64,000 nucleotides of DNA. Origin: Morinoia aosen (lineage: Eukaryota > Arthropoda > Malacostraca > Amphipoda > Talitridae). Below, piece after piece: positions 57,507 to 64,000 of the stretch. The stretch lies in assembly GCA_030386875.1 (NCBI GenBank), contig CM059573.1:35257891-35321890 (forward strand), in the 5' to 3' direction. The notes beneath the pieces were generated by a model. It was not told the DNA's origin. It searched no databases and saw nothing but the letters and a program-made list of their open reading frames with translations. A program made the position numbers and the translations under genes. Position 1 is the stretch's first letter; every line of letters starts with the position of its first letter.

Positions 57507-58134
57507 CAGGGTGTTTCAGAATAAGAGGCAAAAATTGCCCATCAAGTAGAAGATGTCCGAATAAAAACTTTTTCTTCTATGAAATTTTCCAAAGAAAGAG
57601 ACATTGAGATATTAGCCGTTTATTGTTTTAAAGGATGAAATTTAATGACTAAATTACTCGCAATATGTATGTGAACTTACGTTGATCGGGCGAAATCTTT
57701 TAGTTGCATGACCTCCTAGATCTCCTTACATGACTCCATTCGATTTCATTTTTTGGGGACACGTGAAGAGCCTTGTCTGTGCTACGCTCATTGAGTCTGA
57801 GGAAGATCTTCTGACCAGAATTATTGCAGTGGCTGCTGGCGAGATACCTAAATGCCAGACGTGTTTTATAATATCCGGCAGTCGTTAAGGCTAATATTCG
57901 AAAAGTGCATTGATTTAGGTGGAACACATTTTTAACAATTTTGTAAAGTAAATTCAAAATAAATATTGCGAGTAATTGTGCCATTAAATTTAATCATTTA
58001 AAACAATAAACAGCTAATATCTCACGACCCGGAATTTTGGGGGAAAATTTCATAGAATTAAAAGTGTTTATTTAGCCGTTTTCTACTTGGTGTGCAATTA
58101 TGTACCTCGTGTTCTGAAACAATCAGGAACTAAA
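57507..58134 (+). mobile_element. Mariner-type remnant, sister of 34174-34772
   Basis: The left end TA|CAGGGTGTTTCAGAATAAGA pairs with a mutated right end (...gttctgaaacaatc). On the plus strand near 57710-57800 the sequence reads WPPRSPYMTPFDFIFWGHVK, then SLVCATLIESEEDLLTRIIA, VAAGEIPKCQTCF and later FEKCIDLGGTHF. This is a mariner transposase C-terminus with the third catalytic Asp (FDFIFWG). It shares the SEEDL..RI..A.GEI and FEKC.D.GGT stretches with the 34-kb remnant. The arms share 'gatattagccgtttattgttttaaa'. The N-terminal two thirds are missing. Confidence 0.75.
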
Positions 58135-58254
58135 ATTGTGTACTCGACCCATGATAAATGATGGGATTTAATATTGTCTTTATACTAATTCTCCAGATGT
58201 GGATCAGAAAGAAATATATCCAACCTAATAGTACCCACAATTAAAATATTCTAG

Positions 58255-58330
58255 TACTAGTGCACTGGTGAACTCGCACCACAGATACAGTCATTAGGCA
58301 TCTTTAAGAGCGTGAAAAGGAGACAGACCA
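58255..58330 (-). repeat. Segment shared with the arms of the 10791-14595 element
   Basis: 'cactggtgaactcgcaccacagatacagtca' matches 14027-14055 ('cactggtgaaactcgtatcacagatacggtca'), and 'gagcgtgaaaagga' follows in both. An inverse piece lies at 60480-60550. Confidence 0.6.
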
Positions 58331-58334
58331 ACCA

Positions 58335-59345
58335 ACAAAGACGGACAGCCAATATTATTTGTTCAATGAAATTTCCTGATGAAAACCTTCCGTATTTCTG
58401 ATGGCGGCTTTGTGGACGAAAAAGTTTCCATCAGATGGCCTGTCATAGTTGACAGACAAGAATGTGGAACTGTTGAAATTCGTTCTTTCTTTTCTTCGTC
58501 TTTTTGTTTTGCAGCTACATCTTTTCTTTTCGTTTTTTGTTTAAATTTAACTTTCTATAATTAAGCATGTTTGAGCTTTTACCAGACCTGCATTAACCTA
58601 AAATCGCTTAAATTAACATTATTCGTGACTCACTGGGGTTCACTAAATAAAATATCTCTGAGCTCACTCTGCTTTGGCAGCATGTCGCCCTTTTAATAAA
58701 AGTCGGTCTGGTACCTCTAACTCATTTCTCTTGCGTATAGAGCAGTCTCTTTCTGCGACTTGAACTCCTCGACCAGGTAAACAGGCACTTATCATTCAAG
58801 GTAATTAATTGTCAATTAATTGTTAAAATCTTAGTGCTGTATGCAATCTTGCAATAAGATACGATATTCAGCTAGTCGGCGACCAGACATCTTAAAACTC
58901 TGTTTCCATCTACTCAGAACGCCACTAAAACTTCCTACCGGAGTACCGTGCTGATGACCGGCCACGTCCATTGGTTGTCTTCTATTTTTAAGGAGTTTCG
59001 TTTTTAAAACTAACATTTCGTTAAAGAAAATCTTCGGTCTCCGTTTTAAAGGAATTTAATAATAAAAATAGTACAGAGGACGCTGCAGTGCGTACTGTTG
59101 GAATCCTCAAGATATGCCTAACTTGGGTGCTGTTTCCCTTTTTGCGCATCTCGGGAAACGACTTGCTATTGCTCCTTGAAGTTCTTCTGTATTTGAAATA
59201 AATGTTCGAAAAGTAGCCCATAAGTTTTAAATCTTAAAATTCCATTGAAATAACATAAGAGAGATTACGCACAGGAAATACCCAAACCAATTTATTTATT
59301 TGTTTAAGGGGACACTTGCCCTTTTATTGTATAAGAACAATCAAC
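58335..59345. other. No supported feature
   Basis: Mixed-composition DNA with short ORFs only. Confidence 0.35.
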
Positions 59346-59351
59346 GCTATA

Positions 59352-60127
59352 CCGGGTGACCCAGAAAAATGTCCCCGACTTGTTAATTGATTATACTCGT
59401 ATCATCGCTTTAAATTAACATATTTTAATTGTCTGTGTTTCACATAGTAGTAAATTTCATTCCCTTATCAAATAATTTAAGTTTTTGAAAATCAGTTGAA
59501 TAACCACGTTACAATGATCGATTTACTGAAAAGGGTAGAAAAACTAATTGTTCAAAGGGAAAGTTTTGAAAGCAACACTGGTGTCCTTCTTCATTTCTCA
59601 ATACTTGCTGTTAAGAATAATTTCATAATGATGTATCCTACATACCACCAAGTATTTAAACCCTCTGAGAGGTTTCAAGTGTTTTCAATAACAATGTTTC
59701 AAGCACTGAAAAAAACAGTGAAATAATCTGTAATACTCTTCGTTCAATGGTGGCCAGAAGTAATACTTGCCTTGAGAGAAATGTAGGGTATGTCGAAGGA
59801 TACTGAATTACTTTATTTGTTTAAACGTTATTAGTGGTAATGATTTGGTACTTTTTATATTTTTGTTTGCTCATTTTTTTGGAAAGTACAAAATAAGGAA
59901 GAGTATCACAATTGCTAAAAAACTTTTCCTTTGAACAATCAATTTTTCAACCCCTCTCAGTAAATTGATCATTGTAAAGTGTTTATTCGACTGATTTTCA
60001 AAAACTTAAATTATTCGAAAAGGAAACAAAATTTATTACATTGTGAATAAAAGACAATTCCAATATTTTAATTCAAAGCGGAGATATAATTATTTGAAAA
60101 ATCGGGGACATTTTTTGGGGCACCCGG
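59352..60127. mobile_element. Foldback MITE with mariner-like ends
   Basis: The termini TA|CCGGGTGACCCAGAAAAATG and inverse (...ggggcacccgg|TA) define a 776-bp element with TA target (59350-59351, 60128-60129). Inner blocks also pair: 'gtttttgaaaatcagttgaa', 'aatgatcgatttactga' and 'ttgttcaaagggaaa' have inverse partners at 59925-60020. Non-coding apart from chance ORFs. Confidence 0.75.
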
Positions 60128-60479
60128 TATAATAAAAACCCAAGTGTCCGTCAATTTGTAAATAAATATATGTTCTCGTGTGTAATTTCTCCTATTTTAT
60201 TACAATGGGAATCTGCTCGCTTGGACAGTATCATGAATACCATTGAAATATTATGAAGAACCTGGCATCTGCTCACTTTTGCTTATAAATAAAAAACATT
60301 GTGTCAAAATCGAATCCATTGTCACGAAAATGCTGCTAATCGCAGTAAAAAGGTATGGTAATTTTTTTAAAAACTTCTTACCGAATAATAATTTAAATTA
60401 TGATACAGTGTTGTTGCTTGCTTGGTTGGTGTGTGCGTCTGCGACATTCTTAAAGATGCTTAATCACCGTAACTGTGAT

Positions 60480-60620
60480 AAAAGTTTTACCAGTGCACAA
60501 GTACGAGAATACTGTATTTTAATCGCGGGTACTATAAGGATGGGTATATTGGTTTGTCATCTTTATATTGATATTTTTTAAAACGATACCATCGAATCCC
60601 GTCATTTTTCAACAATCATG
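60480..60620 (+). repeat. Second segment related to the 10791-14595 arms
   Basis: 'accagtgcacaagtacgagaata' and 'cgggtactataaggatgggtat' match 'caacggtgcgaaaaatatt' and 'gggggtactgttaggatgga' at 11714-11770. 'gaatcccgtcatttttcaac' recurs at 61250 and resembles 13910-13925 inversely. These may be remains of another copy of that element inside the 10-kb element. Confidence 0.5.
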
Positions 60621-60624
60621 TACT

Positions 60625-61310
60625 CTAGTAACTTGATTATTCAAATTCTGCAGTCAATTTAAAGTCGTTCGTTAATAAATAATATAGTGAACATATGTAC
60701 AGGTTTCAACATCTGCAACCGTCTACTACTAAGAATGACAGTCGTGTGTTTATTTATACGTTTCGTGTCACGCTCTTAAGAATCGATAGGAAAAAATTAG
60801 CACTGGCGGTCTTGGTTTCAGTCCACGGTCAATTAATACACTCATTTTCGAACAAGTGCTCTAGCTATAATGCCACTTTCAAAACAATTGAGAGATCCAG
60901 AGCCTTATATACCAGAGTTCGAATCGTGGATACCGAGTTCGGCGGGGTATTGTATATTACAATGTACTGTATTACAATACACTCTATTGCATATTGCAAT
61001 ATACATACTGCGAGCAATAAAAAATGCGCATAAATAAACATAAATAATACAAAAAAAGAGCTCGCAGTTGCTTTATGCTGAATTTCTCTATCTAGGATAC
61101 GACACGAATGGCCATAACTACTTCTCTTGCGGCTCAAAAATACTGTGTTCCAAGTGTTTATTACTCTAATAAGAAAAATAAGTTACCTTTGGAATGAGTT
61201 TAAGCATGGAAACTCCACTCGAACGAAAATTTGTTGAAGAAAGGTATTGAATCCCGTCATTTTTGACGGACCGTGAACGCTATTTAAGGAATAAAATATT
61301 CATCTTATAA
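60625..61310. other. Mixed DNA, weak repeat similarity
   Basis: 'gaatcgtggataccgagttcgg' near 60925 resembles the 'catggataccgaattcc' block of the 3.8-kb hAT-like element. An interrupted ATTGCAATA/TGTATTACAATA stretch follows. Nothing else. Confidence 0.35.
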
Positions 61311-61319
61311 ATTATGAAT

Positions 61320-61557
61320 AGGTGGAGTTGGAGTCCCAAAATTGCGAATAGGCGGAGTCGGTGTTGGAGTCGCCAAATTTTGGAAAGGTGGAGTCGGAGT
61401 CAGAGTCGCCAAATTCTGAAAAGGTGGAGTCGGCGTCGGAGTCGGAGTCGCCAAATTCTTGAAAGGTGGAGTCGGAGTCGGAGTCGGAGTCGGAGTCGCC
61501 AAATTCTGGAAAGGTGGAGTCGGAGTCGGAGTCGGAGTCGCAAATTTATTCCTCCGA
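61320..61557 (+). repeat. GGAGTC hexamer array, right end
   Basis: Clusters of GGAGTC separated by a repeated spacer 'gccaaattctgraaaggt' give a higher-order period of about 43-55 bp. It ends at the right terminus of the 10-kb element. Confidence 0.95.
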
Positions 61558-61578
61558 CTCCGCAACCCTGCTTCCTAG

Positions 61579-63700
61579 GACGGCTCAGTCGCAGATCGCA
61601 AGTCCAACGCCCACCTGCCTACCTCAAGTCCGGCTCTGAGAAGTTCATAATCTTGTTGCCCTTAGTTTTAGTGGTTTAATCTTCTTTTTCAAATATCGTT
61701 CTGACATTTATCTTAATAAATTTAAGCAATTTTTCCCATTACGGAATTCAGTGTATTCACTCTCCTATGTATATTTACATGTATTATTAATCAACCTTTT
61801 TTGTCTATAAAAATTAATTTGTACTCACAATTAAGAAGCAACAGTTGTTTCGAATCCAATACTTCTGGGAACCCTTCAGGGAAAGGTTTACATATGTATA
61901 AGAATTAGAAATTTGCATAATATTTTAGCGATTTCCAGCGACTTATCACTTCCCATCACAACAGTGCGCTTAAGAAAGAAAACACTGTACTATTAATTAA
62001 TATCAGACTAAGAAAACTTCAGCACCAAAATTAGTTACAGTTAAACAGAAAGTAATAAGTAATTTACATCTCATAACGTCTTAACCAGCAGCGCATGAAA
62101 ACTATCGTCAGTTTTAATGTCTCTAACATCGACGGCAAAAATCTTGTCTCATTAATTATCCCTTTCATTCTCTCAGATTTACTAATACTGTGAATTGAAT
62201 GATATTCACAGAAATCTGGAGTAGCACACTTCACACTGATCATTTCTTGAGCAGCTCAGCAGAACTAACGATCTCGGCGGAACACGGCCATAACGTCTAG
62301 GGGAGGGGGAGGAGAGGGGGATCCGTACGTCGTTTAATCCTGTCTGAACGATTGAGCTGCCAGATTCAAATGCGTTCGAAAGCGAATTGTCGAATCTTAT
62401 CCAAATAGTTACTTGTGTGCGTATAAATTTATCTATTGGTGTTTTCTGTCCGTCAGTATTATCAAACGAAAGCTTTTGAAATGTTATCACACGCATTTAT
62501 TGAATTTAATTATTACAATATTACGTCCAAAGATAAAAGCATACAACTTCATAAACAAAGATAACCTTATTAGTTATTACAAATGTTTCAAATGAGCATT
62601 ACAACTGAATAAAACACAACTAAGTCTTCACAAGGCGATTGTTAGGTTTTTTAGCACATGTAATTTCGTTCACGGCAACTTCACCCTGAATACTACAAAA
62701 ATATAGTACATACTTGACCTAGAACCTAATAGCAGTTACATTTGAGACTAATCAGACGTGTAAGCTGGTTATTGGTTTTCAATGCAGAATTTAATATGTG
62801 CTCTGCAAGATACCTTTGCGATTTTATCTAAACACGTATAACCGTAATTTTATTATATATCTATAAAATGTTTTTTCAACAATGACGTTGAAAAACAAGT
62901 ACGTCGCACACACGTGCCACCCATATGGAGAATTTACATCAAGTCAATGTGGGAGCTAATAGGAAATCCCACTTGGACCCCACATATCAAAACCGCATTC
63001 AATGTACTAACCTGGCTATGATGAGTATATTCAGTGGCAAATCCATTTTGCCGGCTGATATCCACGAAACCAAACCACTAACCATGTGGCATCCATGTGA
63101 TATAGTATGTAGGGATGTGAACCGTATATTTTAGAAAAAACTTTTGATCACTGTCAATCAACATGGTAAATCAAGGAATCAAGGTACTTCAATTTACTTC
63201 TATTCAACATGGTAAATTTCGGGCCTTCATGGCTAATTACCAGTGATTCCGTCTGTGTATCGTCAGTGGCAACGTACTGCTTCTGATGATTTAGGTATTA
63301 TTTGAGCCAATCACGTGAAACTTTTCTTATGCCGTGTAATGAATTTTTAGAGTTAAATGTTATTGTCTGCCGAATTGAACGTTAATCGAAAGAAAAAAAC
63401 GGAGTTTACAAGATTTCCCTCAACAGTACTTGAGTGAAGATGTTGTAAATAAGTTGAAATCGTCAGAGTTGTTGATTTTTTGAAACGAAAACTATATTAT
63501 TTATCACAACGAATCTGTTTTGCTTCAAAATATGAATACCAGTATTTATGTACAATTTTCTCGAATATTTTAATATTAATTGGTTGTACAGATACACGTA
63601 GTTCTATTTATCTGAACAGATATTCATTTAGCTTAGATCGAAAATTCACTGGAAATTTAAAAACGAAGAAAATACTAACGAAATTAGTAATTTTTATTCA
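61579..63700. other. AT-rich DNA without supported genes
   Basis: Two ORFs stand out slightly: 62496-62206 (minus, 96 codons, GC-richer) and 62925-63134 (plus, 69 codons). Neither has a recognised domain or clear splice context. Confidence 0.35.
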
Positions 63701-63711
63701 AAAGGAAGAAC

Positions 63712-63860
63712 TAAAAATCGAAAACGTTTCGGGGACCAGCTCCATCATCGGATCTGTAAAATACAGAGTATAATCATAAGAAAAACCGTTTAGAAAACTG
63801 TTCATTTCTAAGTTGTCCCGTGAGACACAAGCCAACATATTGGCTTTTAAAAATTTATTA
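63712..63860 (-). mobile_element. Penelope terminal-repeat fragment with hammerhead-like motif
   Basis: On the minus strand 'ccgatgatggagctgg' followed by 'tccccgaaacg' matches the motif at 13298-13338 with C for U in CUGAUGA. The sequence upstream on the minus strand may be the degraded end of the same element. Only a fragment is present. Confidence 0.5.
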
Positions 63861-63888
63861 ATATGAGACGTCCCAAAACAAAAGTTCC

Positions 63889-64000
63889 ATACGAGGAGTA
63901 CTAATTGACACACTATCCGAGGTGTACAAATATATAGACCATACGAGGCATACTAATCGACAAACTACACGAGGTGTACTAATAGACAAATTATACGTGA
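63889..64000 (+). repeat. 26-bp tandem array, running off the window
   Basis: Four consecutive 26-bp units follow the pattern ATACGAGGNGTACTAATNGA plus CANACT, with few substitutions per unit. A fifth begins at 63993. It may be the start of a satellite. The 'tacgagg' word resembles the mariner terminus at 42590. Confidence 0.85.

Larger units (their letters stand above)
51472..61578. mobile_element. 10-kb hAT-like element (51480-61570) with exact 8-bp TSD
   Basis: The left end CAGGGTTGCGGAGTCGGAG and the right end (...CTCCGACTCCGCAACCCTG) are inverted copies. The exact 8-bp duplication CTTCCTAG flanks both (51472-51479 and 61571-61578). Arrays of GGAGTC hexamers lie directly inside both ends. 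No hAT transposase was found in any frame. The interior holds a Penelope pair, a three-unit tandem repeat, a mariner remnant, a foldback MITE and pieces related to the arms of the 10791-14595 element. The simplest reading is a short non-autonomous hAT that grew by nested insertion. Confidence 0.75.

Noticed and set aside
61305..61679. ORFs of Thr-Pro or Arg-Ser repeats at 61.3-61.7 kb
   Set aside because: They are translations of the GGAGTC hexamer array.
63889..64000. 26-bp repeats as a CRISPR array
   Set aside because: Units are directly tandem without spacers, in a eukaryotic context.

Overview
This window looks like AT-rich, repeat-dense nuclear DNA from an arthropod. The evidence is the mix of Penelope-like retroelements, an I/Jockey-type LINE, several mariner families, hAT-like and Harbinger-like DNA transposons, short introns, and broken reading frames almost everywhere. 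I see no intact single-copy protein gene and no rRNA or functional tRNA gene. Nearly all recognisable coding sequence belongs to mobile elements, most of it decayed. A few exon-like fragments (1.3-1.7 kb, 6.0-6.2 kb, 24.5-25.8 kb) may be host-gene remnants that I could not name.

Layout. 1-5.5 kb: a dispersed repeat, a small spliced-looking gene fragment, and a nested foldback element (1793-3022) with perfect 8-bp target duplications at two levels. 5.5-16.3 kb: a minus-strand LINE (ORF1 gag-like, ORF2 endonuclease plus reverse transcriptase) interrupted by a 0.3-kb retroposed repeat and by a 3.8-kb hAT-like element. The hAT-like element has GATACC arrays at its ends and carries an inverted pair of Penelope fragments. 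16.5-25.8 kb: more copies of the ~350-bp retroposed repeat ('S'), two tRNA-like SINE fragments, two mariner remnants and unassigned exon-like pieces. 27-30.8 kb: a cluster of GGT...ACC-ended elements with 8-bp target duplications, some nested. 30.9-31.5 kb: a Harbinger-like element with a MADF remnant. 32.3-35.4 kb: a second hAT-like element with TACCCTAG subterminal repeats. 38.6-40.4 kb: a reverse transcriptase scrap and an unexplained broken ORF of about 200 codons. 42.6-49.5 kb: a mariner with another TIR element inside it, a DUF4806-like exon, a TTAA-flanked element, and a decayed transposase related to the Transposase_21 type. 51.48-61.57 kb: a 10-kb hAT-like element with GGAGTC arrays and an exact 8-bp target duplication. 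It contains a head-to-head Penelope pair and several MITEs. The right edge enters a 26-bp tandem array.

Two patterns stand out. First, three separate large hAT-like elements each carry their own short-motif array just inside the termini (GATACC, GGAGTC, TACCCTAG). I infer that these arrays are transposase-binding sites and that the elements grew by accumulating nested insertions. Second, a family of non-coding elements with GGTMAAT termini and 8-bp target duplications has inserted repeatedly into its own members, twice at the same position about 28-29 bp from a relative's terminus. Element names and superfamilies are inferred from termini and motifs read by eye; no database search was possible.
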